From positions 1 through 64,000 of the forward strand of contig JAFQKF010000006.1 of NCBI GenBank assembly GCA_017397105.1: a DNA stretch of 64,000 nucleotides. Reading direction: 5' to 3'. Within the stretch, counting starts at the first letter, position 1. Every line of letters begins with the position of its first letter. The DNA comes from Clostridia bacterium (lineage in GTDB: Bacteria; Bacillota; Clostridia; Oscillospirales; Acutalibacteraceae). The notes under the pieces are model-generated. The model searched no databases and was not told the DNA's origin. It saw only the letters and a program-made list of their open reading frames with translations. Made by a program: the position numbers and the translations under genes. Positions 1-10,200 of the stretch are shown one piece after another.

Positions 1-3000
1 GACGGAACCAAGCTTGATCTGAGCATCTACTACGGCAGAAACACTCATACACTCACCTTTGATGCTAACAGCGGTTACTTCAACGGCGATGTAGACGCAA
101 CTGCTCCTATCGTTGAAACTGTATACTACGGCGCAGCAATCTCTGCTCCCGAAGTAGCAAAGACCGGTTACAGCGGCGGCTTCACAGGCGTTGAAGCAAC
201 AATGCCCGATGCAGACACCACTTATACCGCAACCTGGACTGCTAACGAATATACCGTAACATTCGACGCTAACGGCGGTGTTGCAGGTGACGTAAGCACC
301 AAGAAGGTAGCTTTCGATAAGGCTATTACTTCAATCAACATTTCCAATCCCACCAGAACAGGTTATAAGTTCGAAGGCTGGTCACTCACTGCAGGTGATA
401 ACAACACCGTAGATACTGACCTTGGTATCATGGATAACGTAAACGGCAAGACCGTATACGCAGTATGGACCGCTAACGAATACACCGTAACCTACAACGC
501 AAACACAGGCGCATGGCTTGACGGCGAAAACGTTAAGACCGAAGAAGTACCCTTTGATGCACACATCAACGCTTATGCACAGCCCGCTAAGACAGGTTAC
601 ACCTTCGCAGGTTGGGCAACCGCAGCAGATGCAGAGAGCGGCAGCATGGAAGCTGATCTCGGCAAGATGGATGACATCAACGGCAAGACCTTCTACGCAA
701 CATGGACCGCAAATCCCTACACCGCAACCTTCGATGCAAACACCGGCGTATTTGCTGACGGTGCAACAACATCCAAGCAGGTTGACTTCGATGCTGATAT
801 CACAGTTGACGGCATCACCGAACCCACCAAGACCGGTTACACCTTCCTTGGTTGGTCACTTGACAGTGCAGCTACTACCGGCGTTAAGACCGGCTCCGTA
901 GGCAAGATGGACGACGTAAACGGCAAGACTGTTTACGCTGTATGGGCAGTAAATTCCTATACCGCAACCTTCTACAGCAACGGTGCATACTTCACTGAGG
1001 AATCAGTAGAGTACGGCCAGGAAATCTCCGTTCCCGGCAATCCTCTCAACACCGGTTATGACTTCAAGGGTTGGGATGATGACGAAGCTGCAACTGAAGC
1101 ACTTGACAGCCTCGGCAACATGGATGATGTAAATGGCAAGAAGTTCTACGCAGTATGGACTCCTCACGTTTACACCGTAACATGGAACGTAACAGGCGGA
1201 CCTGACGGAACAATCACCAAGACTACTGACGTAGCTTACCAGGCAGAGATTACTCCTCCTGCAATCGATGTTCCCGAAGGATACACCCTTGGCGACTGGA
1301 GACCCGCAGTAGCAGACTCCATGCCCGCACAGGAAGATCTTACTTACACAGCAAGACTTACCATCAACACTTATACCTTCACAGTTGTTGATGACGAAAC
1401 CGAAACTTCAGAAAGCATCACCTACGGCGGTGCTGTTACAGAGCCCACAGAGCTCGGCAAGCTCGGTCACGACTTCATCGGCTGGAAGTGGTACAACGCT
1501 GATACAAACGAAGAAATCGTTAAGGTAACAGCAATGCCCGCTTACAACGTAAAGGTTGTAGCACAGTATAAGGTTAACAAGTATATCGCAAACTTCTATG
1601 TTGGCGATGCACTTCACGCTTACATTTCCGACATTGAATTCGGTACAGCTATCGACTTCACCAAGGTAGGCGATCCTACAAAGACCGGTTACGAGTTCAT
1701 CGGCTGGGGTCTTGAGAAGGAATCAACTCCTGTTGACGAAGCAACCGAAATCATGGATAAGGAAAACAAGACCTACTACGCACAGTGGGAAGCAAATCTA
1801 TACACTGTAACATTCGATGCTAACAACGGTGTCTATGCTGAAGGCGCAGTAACCTCCAAGCAGGTAGCTTACGATTCAGCAATCAACGCAGAGGGTGTCA
1901 CTCTTCCCACCAGAGAAGGTTATACTCACATCGGTTGGGCAACAACCGCAACCGCAACTGCAGCTGAAGACCTTGGCATCATGGATAACATCAACGGCAA
2001 GACCGTATATGCAGTATGGTCCTCCGAAGCTTACGGAGTAATCTTCGATGCTAACGGCGGTGAATATGCAGAAGGTGCAATCTCCTCCAAGAACGTTGCA
2101 TTCGATGCTCCCATTACCGCAGACGGCATCAGCACTCCCACAAGAGAAGGTTATATGTTCAAGGGTTGGTCACTCACAGCAGGTGAGGGCAACACCGTAG
2201 ACGCTGACCTTGGCACAATGAACAGCACATCCGGCAAGACCGTATACGCTGTTTGGGAAATTGAGACCTACACCGTAACATGGGTAATCGGTGATACAAC
2301 TTCCACCACTACCGAAACTTACGGCAAGGCTCTCCAGGTTCCCCCCGTTCCCGAGAAGGTTGGTTACACAGCAAGTGACTGGGCTCCCGAAGTTCCCGCA
2401 GCAATGCCCGATGCTTCCGACGCTCCTCTCATCTTCACAGTAACCTACACCGCAAATTCCTACACCGTAACCTTCGATGCAAACGCAGGTGAATATGCAG
2501 ACGGCGCAACAACCTCCAAGGAAGTTGCATTCGATGCAGGAATCAACGCTGACGGCATCACCGAGCCCACCAGATACGGTTATGAATTCAAGGGCTGGTC
2601 ACTCACAGCCGGCGAAAACAACTCCGTAGATGCTGACCTCGGCATTATGGACGATGTAAACGGCAAGACCGTATACGCTGTATGGAGCGCACGTTCCTTC
2701 ACAGCAACATTCGATGCAAACACAGGCGTATTTGCTGACGATGCAACAACCTCCAAGGAAGTTGTATTCAACACAGCAATCACTGTTGAAGGCATCACCG
2801 AACCCACCAAGGAAGGCTACACCTTCAACGGTTGGGCACTTGACAGCGCAGCTGAAAGCGGCGTTAAGACCGGCGAAGTAGGAACCATGAACAGCGAAGA
2901 CGGCGTAACCGTTTACGCAACATGGGCAATCAACTCCTACAAGGTAACCTTCACATCAGAAGGCAAAGAGCATGCAACCGAAACCGTAGTTTACGGTGAG

Positions 3001-6000
3001 GAAATCGAGGCTCCCGCACTTCCCGAGAAGGAAGGTTACACCTTCATGGGCTGGAGCACCGATGCTGACGCCGAAACCGGCAGCACTGAAGCTGTTCTCG
3101 GCACCATGGGCGCAGCTCCCGTTGAATACTTCGCAACATGGAAGATCAACAATTACACAGTAACATTCGTAATCCCCGGTAAGGATGTTGCTTACCACAC
3201 AACCACCGCTGATTACGGTAAAGAAGTAACTTACCCCGAAGTTCCCGGCGAAGCTGACCTTCCCGCAGGTAAGTCCTTCAATGCATGGAATCCCGCAGCA
3301 ATCGCTTCAATGCCTGCTGAAAACGTAACTGTAACAGCAGTTCTCGATGATATCGTTTACAACGTAAATCTTTGGGTTGTAAATGATGCAGGCGAAACCG
3401 TTAAGAGCGAAACCTTAACAGGTATCCTCAACGAAAAGATTACTATTCCCGCAGTAAGCTCTGTAATCCGTAAGGGCTACACAGCTACCGGCTGGTACAC
3501 CGCAAACGACATCGTAGTTCCCGAAGGCGAATACACCGTTCAGGGCGATGCAGATCTTTACATGCATTACACCGCAAACGGCGTAGAAGTAACCTTCTAC
3601 ATGGATAAGGAAATGACCGACTCCATCGGAACTACAACCGCAACCTATGAGCAGGCTCTTCAGCTTACAGTTAACGAGCCCTCAAAGACCGGTTATAAGT
3701 TCGCAGGTTGGTACATGGACGGTGTTGGCGAAATCGCATTTGACGAAAACGGCAACGGCCCCGTAGTTACCACCACCGATCCCATCAGCGTTTACGCTCT
3801 TTGGACTGCAAACGAATACACAGTAACTTACGTTAACGGTACAGAGACTACCGAAGAAAAGGTAGCATACGATGCAAACATCGTAGCTCCCGCAGAGCCC
3901 ACCAAGACAGGTTACACCTTCGCAGGTTGGGCAACCGATTCCACCGCAACCTCAGGCAGCAAGGAAGCTGTTCTCGGCAAGATGGATGACGTAAACGGCA
4001 AGACCTTCTACGCAACATGGACTCCCATCAGCGTTGACGTAATCTTCAATGCTCATGGCGGTAAGTGGAGCGACGACTCAACCACAAAGACTGAGGGCTT
4101 CGCATATGACAGCGATATCACAGCTCCCGCTGAGATTCCTGTTAAGGAAGGCCACACTCTCCTCGGTTGGTCAACAGATCCCTTAGCAACTGAGAAGGAA
4201 GACCTCGGCACAGTAGATTTCACTGCTGCAAAGACCTTCTACGCAGTATGGACAATCAACAGCTACACAGCTTCCTTCGATTCAAACGGCGGTACATGGG
4301 AAGACGGCACAACAGTTAAGACCGACTCCTACGTATTCGGCGATACAGTTCTCAAGTATAACGATGTTCACGGCGAAGTTCCCGTAAGAACAGGTTATAC
4401 ATTCAAGGGCTGGGCAGAGACTGCTGATGCTGAAGCAGCACTCGGCGTTCTCGGCAAGATGCCTGCAAGCGACAAGACCTTCTACGCAGTTTGGGATGCT
4501 AACAGCTACACAGTAACATGGGTAGTTGACGGCAAGACCACTGAAGAGCCTTACGATTTCGGTGCAACAATCAACGTTCCCGAAAATCCCATTAAGGAAG
4601 GTCACCGCTTCGTTAAGTGGACACCTGCAGTTCCTGCAACAATGCCTGCTGAAAACATCACCATCGTTGCTCTCTTCGAGACCAACGTATACGATGTAAT
4701 CTACGTTGTAGACGGTAAGGAAGTAAGCAGACTTTCCAACGAGTACGGCACAGAAATCGCAACCGACATCAGCAACGTTTACACAGCTCCTGCAGGCTAT
4801 GTACTCAGCGGTTGGTACTCAGATGCCGGTTATACAACAGAGTTTGCATACGGCGCAACCGTACCCGCAGAGCCCACCACTCTTTATGCATACACCACAG
4901 CAATCAGTTACTCAGTAATATTTGATGCTAACAACGGTGCATTTGCAGATGGTTCCATTACTTACATTGATACAGTTGAGTATCTCGGTGAAATCACCGC
5001 TCCTGCAGATCCCACCAGAGAAGGCTACACCTTCACCGGTTGGAGCCCCGCAGTAGGCGCAGTTCTCGACGTTCCCGCAAACAAGACCTACACAGCAACA
5101 TGGACCGCTCTCACTTACGACATCACATATTATGACGGCGAAGAAGTTTACCAGATTTATGAAGATGTTGAATACGGCACAGAGCTCTTCGTTCCTGCCG
5201 ATCCTTACCGTGACGGCGTAACATTCGTTGGCTGGACTCAGGTTAAGGGCGGCACAGAGGCCGAGAACCTCACCGGCGCAACAATGCCCAATAAGGACGT
5301 TGTTTACTACGCAATCTTCACAACTGACGTTCATACAATTACCTATGTAATTGACGGCACAACCAGCGAGACCGAGGAATATCCCTTCGGCGCAGCTGTA
5401 ACAGTACCCGCTCCTGAAAAGGTCGGTTACACCTTCAGCGGCTGGACCTGGACTTACGTTGACGGCGAGGGCGCAACCCAGACCACAACCGAGCCCGCAA
5501 CAATGCCCGCATATGACCTTACCGCAACAGGTACCTTCGCAAAGAATACCTACACCGTAACCTACATGGTAGATTACGCAGACGGTAACGGCTACGTTCA
5601 GTACGGCGAAGTTGACAGCTACCTCTTCGAGGCAGCGGTTGACGCAGTCCGTGAAGACATCAGCAAGACCGGCTACACCTTCAGTGGCTGGACTTGGGAG
5701 AAGGCTGAAGATTCCAGCGCTATCACCGCTCCCTCACTCATGCCTGCATACGATATCATCGTTCGCGGTACTCTTACCGTAAACACCTATGATATCAGCT
5801 ACAAGGTAGACTATGCAGACGGTAAGGGCTTCGTTGATTACGGCACCGCAGACAGCTATGCCTACGGCGCAGACGTTACCGTTAAGGACGTTCCCGTTCA
5901 GGACGGTTACGCATTCAGCGGCTGGACATTTACAAATGCAGACACAGGTGAAGAGATTGCTGCTCCCACCACAATGCCCGCATACGACGTAAATGTAACA

Positions 6001-7062
6001 GGCTCCTTCTCACGCAGCAGCTTTACAATCACCTACATGGTAGACTATGCTGACGGTGCAGGCTTTGTACAGTACGGCGAAGTAGAAACCAAGAACTATG
6101 GCGATGCTCTCACCGCACCTACACAGCCCACAAAGGACGGCTATGCATTCAGCGGCTGGTACACAGAGGAAACTCTCACCAACGCATTTGAATTCACCAC
6201 CATGGGTGACAGCGATATTACTCTTTACGCTAAGTTCACAATCACCAACAACGCTGTAAACTTCGTTACTCCCGTAAGAATTACAGCAGAAGAAAACTAC
6301 GGTAAGCTTGATTACGCAAACGGCACCACCGAATCGAAAAACGCTGATTACGGCACTGTAGTTTCCACAATCGCTCCCGCAACTGACCCCGAAATCGAGT
6401 ACTACACCTTCAAGGGCTGGTCAACAGCACCTGACGGCGAAGTTATCGATCTCGCAGCAACCACCGTTCCCGAAGGCGGCGCAACTTACTACGCTGTATT
6501 CGACAGAGTAGCAGTTCTCCTTATCCCCAACGCTGACAAGAACTCCACCGCAGTTATCGACAGAGCTGACGGCGGCGACGGCAGCGGAATCGGAACATTC
6601 GATGCTGAAAACTTCTCCGAGAAGACTGCATGGGTTGTTTACGGTCTGAAGTTAGGCTTGAGAAGAGCAACAGACTATTCATCATATCTTGCGGTTCAGG
6701 GCGACGGTAAGTTTGAAGTTATCGCAAACGAAGGCGGATTGTTCAGCACAGGTGCACGAATAGTCGTTACTGACAAAGTAACAGGCGAAGTGGTTGAAGA
6801 ATTCTGGGTAGTAGTTTTTGGTGATATCAATGGTGACGGCAGAATTACAAATCTTGATACTTCGGCTTGCGTTAACGAAGTTGACAGAATTACAAAGTGG
6901 TCAATAACAAGAACAAGAGTTTACTACAAGTATGTTGCAGCAGATGTCAATAACGACCTTGGAAACTCGGACGGTCGTATCACTACACTTGATACTACTG
7001 TAATCAGAAATGCAGCAGACAGAGTTGTTACAATTGATCAGACCACTGGCGGTTGGGCATAA
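1..7062 (+). CDS. Giant InlB B-repeat surface protein with C-terminal dockerin-like module (5' end outside window)
   Basis: The reading frame is open from base 1, so the gene starts upstream and the ATG at 202 is internal. The visible part (about 2350 residues) has at least 28 InlB B-type repeats of 60-80 residues, each with a GYxFxGW core and ending in YAVW or a variant. These small beta-grasp-like repeats are known from listerial internalins and many gut Firmicute adhesins. After the repeats comes a roughly 90-residue module (LLIPNAD to VVVFGDIN), then from base 6820 a dockerin-like pair of calcium loops: GDINGDGRITNLD and, with a short insert, AADVNNDLGNSDGRITTLD. Both loops keep most Asp/Asn ligand positions. 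There is no LPxTG motif, so attachment may be noncovalent through the dockerin-like end (inference). The same C-terminal architecture recurs in the next two genes. The family call is firm; an adhesive role is inferred. Confidence 0.9.
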   Translation, partial: DGTKLDLSIYYGRNTHTLTFDANSGYFNGDVDATAPIVETVYYGAAISAPEVAKTGYSGGFTGVEATMPDADTTYTATWTANEYTVTFDANGGVAGDVSTKKVAFDKAITSINISNPTRTGYKFEGWSLTAGDNNTVDTDLGIMDNVNGKTVYAVWTANEYTVTYNANTGAWLDGENVKTEEVPFDAHINAYAQPAKTGYTFAGWATAADAESGSMEADLGKMDDINGKTFYATWTANPYTATFDANTGVFADGATTSKQVDFDADITVDGITEPTKTGYTFLGWSLDSAATTGVKTGSVGKMDDVNGKTVYAVWAVNSYTATFYSNGAYFTEESVEYGQEISVPGNPLNTGYDFKGWDDDEAATEALDSLGNMDDVNGKKFYAVWTPHVYTVTWNVTGGPDGTITKTTDVAYQAEITPPAIDVPEGYTLGDWRPAVADSMPAQEDLTYTARLTINTYTFTVVDDETETSESITYGGAVTEPTELGKLGHDFIGWKWYNADTNEEIVKVTAMPAYNVKVVAQYKVNKYIANFYVGDALHAYISDIEFGTAIDFTKVGDPTKTGYEFIGWGLEKESTPVDEATEIMDKENKTYYAQWEANLYTVTFDANNGVYAEGAVTSKQVAYDSAINAEGVTLPTREGYTHIGWATTATATAAEDLGIMDNINGKTVYAVWSSEAYGVIFDANGGEYAEGAISSKNVAFDAPITADGISTPTREGYMFKGWSLTAGEGNTVDADLGTMNSTSGKTVYAVWEIETYTVTWVIGDTTSTTTETYGKALQVPPVPEKVGYTASDWAPEVPAAMPDASDAPLIFTVTYTANSYTVTFDANAGEYADGATTSKEVAFDAGINADGITEPTRYGYEFKGWSLTAGENNSVDADLGIMDDVNGKTVYAVWSARSFTATFDANTGVFADDATTSKEVVFNTAITVEGITEPTKEGYTFNGWALDSAAESGVKTGEVGTMNSEDGVTVYATWAINSYKVTFTSEGKEHATETVVYGEEIEAPALPEKEGYTFMGWSTDADAETGSTEAVLGTMGAAPVEYFATWKINNYTVTFVIPGKDVAYHTTTADYGKEVTYPEVPGEADLPAGKSFNAWNPAAIASMPAENVTVTAVLDDIVYNVNLWVVNDAGETVKSETLTGILNEKITIPAVSSVIRKGYTATGWYTANDIVVPEGEYTVQGDADLYMHYTANGVEVTFYMDKEMTDSIGTTTATYEQALQLTVNEPSKTGYKFAGWYMDGVGEIAFDENGNGPVVTTTDPISVYALWTANEYTVTYVNGTETTEEKVAYDANIVAPAEPTKTGYTFAGWATDSTATSGSKEAVLGKMDDVNGKTFYATWTPISVDVIFNAHGGKWSDDSTTKTEGFAYDSDITAPAEIPVKEGHTLLGWSTDPLATEKEDLGTVDFTAAKTFYAVWTINSYTASFDSNGGTWEDGTTVKTDSYVFGDTVLKYNDVHGEVPVRTGYTFKGWAETADAEAALGVLGKMPASDKTFYAVWDANSYTVTWVVDGKTTEEPYDFGATINVPENPIKEGHRFVKWTPAVPATMPAENITIVALFETNVYDVIYVVDGKEVSRLSNEYGTEIATDISNVYTAPAGYVLSGWYSDAGYTTEFAYGATVPAEPTTLYAYTTAISYSVIFDANNGAFADGSITYIDTVEYLGEITAPADPTREGYTFTGWSPAVGAVLDVPANKTYTATWTALTYDITYYDGEEVYQIYEDVEYGTELFVPADPYRDGVTFVGWTQVKGGTEAENLTGATMPNKDVVYYAIFTTDVHTITYVIDGTTSETEEYPFGAAVTVPAPEKVGYTFSGWTWTYVDGEGATQTTTEPATMPAYDLTATGTFAKNTYTVTYMVDYADGNGYVQYGEVDSYLFEAAVDAVREDISKTGYTFSGWTWEKAEDSSAITAPSLMPAYDIIVRGTLTVNTYDISYKVDYADGKGFVDYGTADSYAYGADVTVKDVPVQDGYAFSGWTFTNADTGEEIAAPTTMPAYDVNVTGSFSRSSFTITYMVDYADGAGFVQYGEVETKNYGDALTAPTQPTKDGYAFSGWYTEETLTNAFEFTTMGDSDITLYAKFTITNNAVNFVTPVRITAEENYGKLDYANGTTESKNADYGTVVSTIAPATDPEIEYYTFKGWSTAPDGEVIDLAATTVPEGGATYYAVFDRVAVLLIPNADKNSTAVIDRADGGDGSGIGTFDAENFSEKTAWVVYGLKLGLRRATDYSSYLAVQGDGKFEVIANEGGLFSTGARIVVTDKVTGEVVEEFWVVVFGDINGDGRITNLDTSACVNEVDRITKWSITRTRVYYKYVAADVNNDLGNSDGRITTLDTTVIRNAADRVVTIDQTTGGWA

Positions 7063-7078
7063 TCAAAATTAATTCTCA

Positions 7079-7105
7079 CGGCGGGGGAGTGCTCCTCCTC
7101 CGCCG
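7079..7105 (+). other. Intergenic hairpin without U-tract between the first two giant genes
   Basis: An 11-bp stem (7079-7089 with 7095-7105, one G-U pair, 5-nt loop) lies 16 bases after the stop codon. The following bases (AGGGAAACC) have no T run, so it is not a standard intrinsic terminator. A sequence-related hairpin follows the next giant gene. It could protect or process a polycistronic mRNA. Confidence 0.6.
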
Positions 7106-7204
7106 AGGGAAACCTTCTGAATTAAGGGTAATATTTGCAGTATAAACTGCTGCAATTGATTGCTATACATTTAAAAGCAAAACTTTTAGGAAGGAGTCAT
7201 GTGC

Positions 7205-10200
7205 ATGACAAAAGTAAAAAGATCCCTTGCGGTCTTGCTTGCCTTGATAATGGTGCTTACCATTGCTCCTATCAACTCCTTTGCGTTATCAAGTGATATT
7301 TTCCCGGAAGCTTCACTTGGTGACGGAAACGAATCATCATTGGTAATGACTCCTGTAATTTACAGGAACGTTAATGCCGGTGTTGATGGAGCCGAAGAAG
7401 ATTGGCAGCCCACAACCAAGGTAAAACCCGGCGAAGAAGTACGTGTAAGAATTACAATGAAAACTGACTTCCTTGCGGGCGATTCAGACCTTATTTTTGC
7501 GTTTGACAATAGGATTTTTACCGGCGATTTAACATTAGGTACAACAAACACCGAAACGTTGTCTGTAAATACTGCCGTTGGCAGTTTTGCAGCAAATTAT
7601 TTGTCCGATAACAAGTCACAGTATGCAAGCTATCGAGTTACAGCAATGCCCGTTTGGGATGACTTAGCTTATTATTATAACTGGACAATGTTGGACGAAA
7701 ATGGAGATGTTGTAGGAGTACCTTACATCGACAACTATACTTATGAGAACTATGATTGGCTTACAGTTAAGCTGACATTTAACAGCAGTGAAGCGTATGA
7801 GTGGACCGGCAAAGAGTGGATGTTTGAATTCCCCCTTACCGTTCTTGATAAGCCTGTTGTTACTCCTCTCATTGCTGAGGGTGAAACAGAGGCAAACATC
7901 GCTGCAAATTATTCCGAAGAGGATATCAATGTAGACCCCGCATTTATTACTGTTGTTGATGCTTATTCAGCAGCAGCATATACATATGATGATCCGGAGT
8001 ACGGAGAGTCTTATTATGACTATGAAATGATGGGTTATGCTGGTGTATCCAAAGATGTTGATGGTGATTTACATCAGTTCTTTGTTGGTACTTGGTTGCC
8101 TCAGGTTACCGGTTACGATGCATACGTAACAACCAACGGCAGAGCAATCTTTGATGCTAACGGCGGTTATTACGAAGGCGCAGAAGATGACGAAGATACT
8201 GAGGATATCAACGAAAAAACTCAGGCAGTCAAGGAAGGCTACTACGGCGCTACCAAGACTATCGGCACGAAGGATGATGAAACAACTCTCATCGCTCCTA
8301 CACCCGTACACGAAAAAGGTTACAGATTCCTCGGTTGGGGTACAACCAAAACCGCAACCGCAGCAGATAAGGTTTCCTCTGTTTCTTTCGATTTCGAGGA
8401 TACAACCTACTATGCAATCTGGGAATACTATAACTACACATTCAATGTTAACGGCGGTTCATGGGATGCAGCAGGCACCGATACCGCTGACAGAGTTATC
8501 GACGGTTCCGCAGGCAAGACTGTAGCTTATACTGTTGACGGCACAGAAGTTAAGCCCGTTAAGAACGGCTGTGATTTCGTAGGCTGGGCAACCACATCTG
8601 ACGCTACCTCCGCTAACGCAACCGTAACTCCCGCAGAAAACACAACCTTCTATGCAGTCTATAAGTCACAAGAAGGTACTCCCTATACTGTTAAAACCTA
8701 CACAATGGGTCTCGACGGTACTTATCCCGAAACTCCCTTAACCACTTCCGGTTCAGGCACTTTCGGTGATGACGTTGACGTAACTCCCGAGCTTGGAACA
8801 GGCTTCTATGCTGATACAGCTCACGAAGGTTACAAAGCAACAGGCGTTATCGGCACAGATAATGAATTCGTTATCTACGTTGCCCGTGAAGAATACACAG
8901 TAACCTTCGCTCCTGCAGGCGGTTATCTTGACGGCGATAAGGCCGCAACCACTGACAAGCCGGTTAAGAAGTTCTTTGGCAACGTAATCGACGTTCCCAC
9001 AGTAGCAAGAGACGGCTACACAGGCGGCTGGCCTGAGGGAACAGGTACTACAGTAACAGTTGACGGCAACAAGACCATCACTGCTGTATGGACCGAATCT
9101 ACCACCACTCTCGGCACAATCAGCGCTATCTACACAGATACAGACGGCGTTGAGCAGACCGTAACCGTTCTTGATAAGGAAGAGCTTGCAGCTCTCGTAG
9201 CTGACCTTGGCTACACTCCCAAGACCGGCAGCACCCTCTACATCGCAGCAACTGAGCCTGCAACCATGGCTGAAGGCGATGTATTTATCCCCTTCGAAAA
9301 GCTTCCCGCAGCAGCTATCCACTATAAAGTAGATGCAGATAACACAGCAAACAACATTGCTGTTGAAATCGCTGCTGACGGTTCAACTTCCGCAACTCTT
9401 GCTTATGCTCCCGTAGATTACACCGTAACCTACGAGCTCGGCGCTGACGATGCAACAATCGCTGCTAAGACAGAAGATTTCGCATACGGCACCGAAATCA
9501 ACACTGATGACCTTGCTAAGCCCGAAAGAACGGGTTACACCTTCCTCGGCTGGGCAACCTCCGCTGAAAATGCAGAGGCAGGCACACTTGCTGATACAGC
9601 AGAAGTAAGAGGCAATATGAGCCTTTACGCTGTATGGAAGGCCGATAAGGCAAACGTTGGTGACGTAACCGGTACTTATACCGACGAAGACGGCAACGAA
9701 AAGGAAATTGAAATCCTCACTAAGGAAGAAATTGAAGATATCATCGGCGAAGACGGCGGCACAAGCGATGGCGACATCGTTATCGGCCCCGAGAAGCCTG
9801 ATGATTTCGACGAAGAAAACGACATCTTCATTGATACAGACGATATCTTCCCCACCAAAGACGGCTATATCATTGATCCCGATGCTGAACTTCCCATCGT
9901 AATCCCCGTAACTCCCGGTAAAGACACTGAGATTAATATCCCCGTAGTTCTCGCAACCTACACAGTAACCTACAACGCAAACGCTGAAAATGTTACTGTT
10001 ACTCCTGCAACTGCAGACGTTAAGCACGGCGATACTATCGTTAAGACAAGTGCAACACCCGCTGACAGAGCAGGCTACACCTTCCTCGGCTGGGCAGAGA
10101 CTGCTGATGCTACCGCAGCTGCAGACATCACCGTAACAGGCGATATCGAAGTTTACGCTGTATGGCAGGCTGACAAGGCAAACGTTGGCGGCATCGACGG

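Noticed and set aside
202-7062. Treating the ATG at 202 as the start of the first giant gene
   Set aside because: The frame is open from base 1 with more InlB-repeat sequence, and 202 has neither a ribosome binding site nor a signal peptide.
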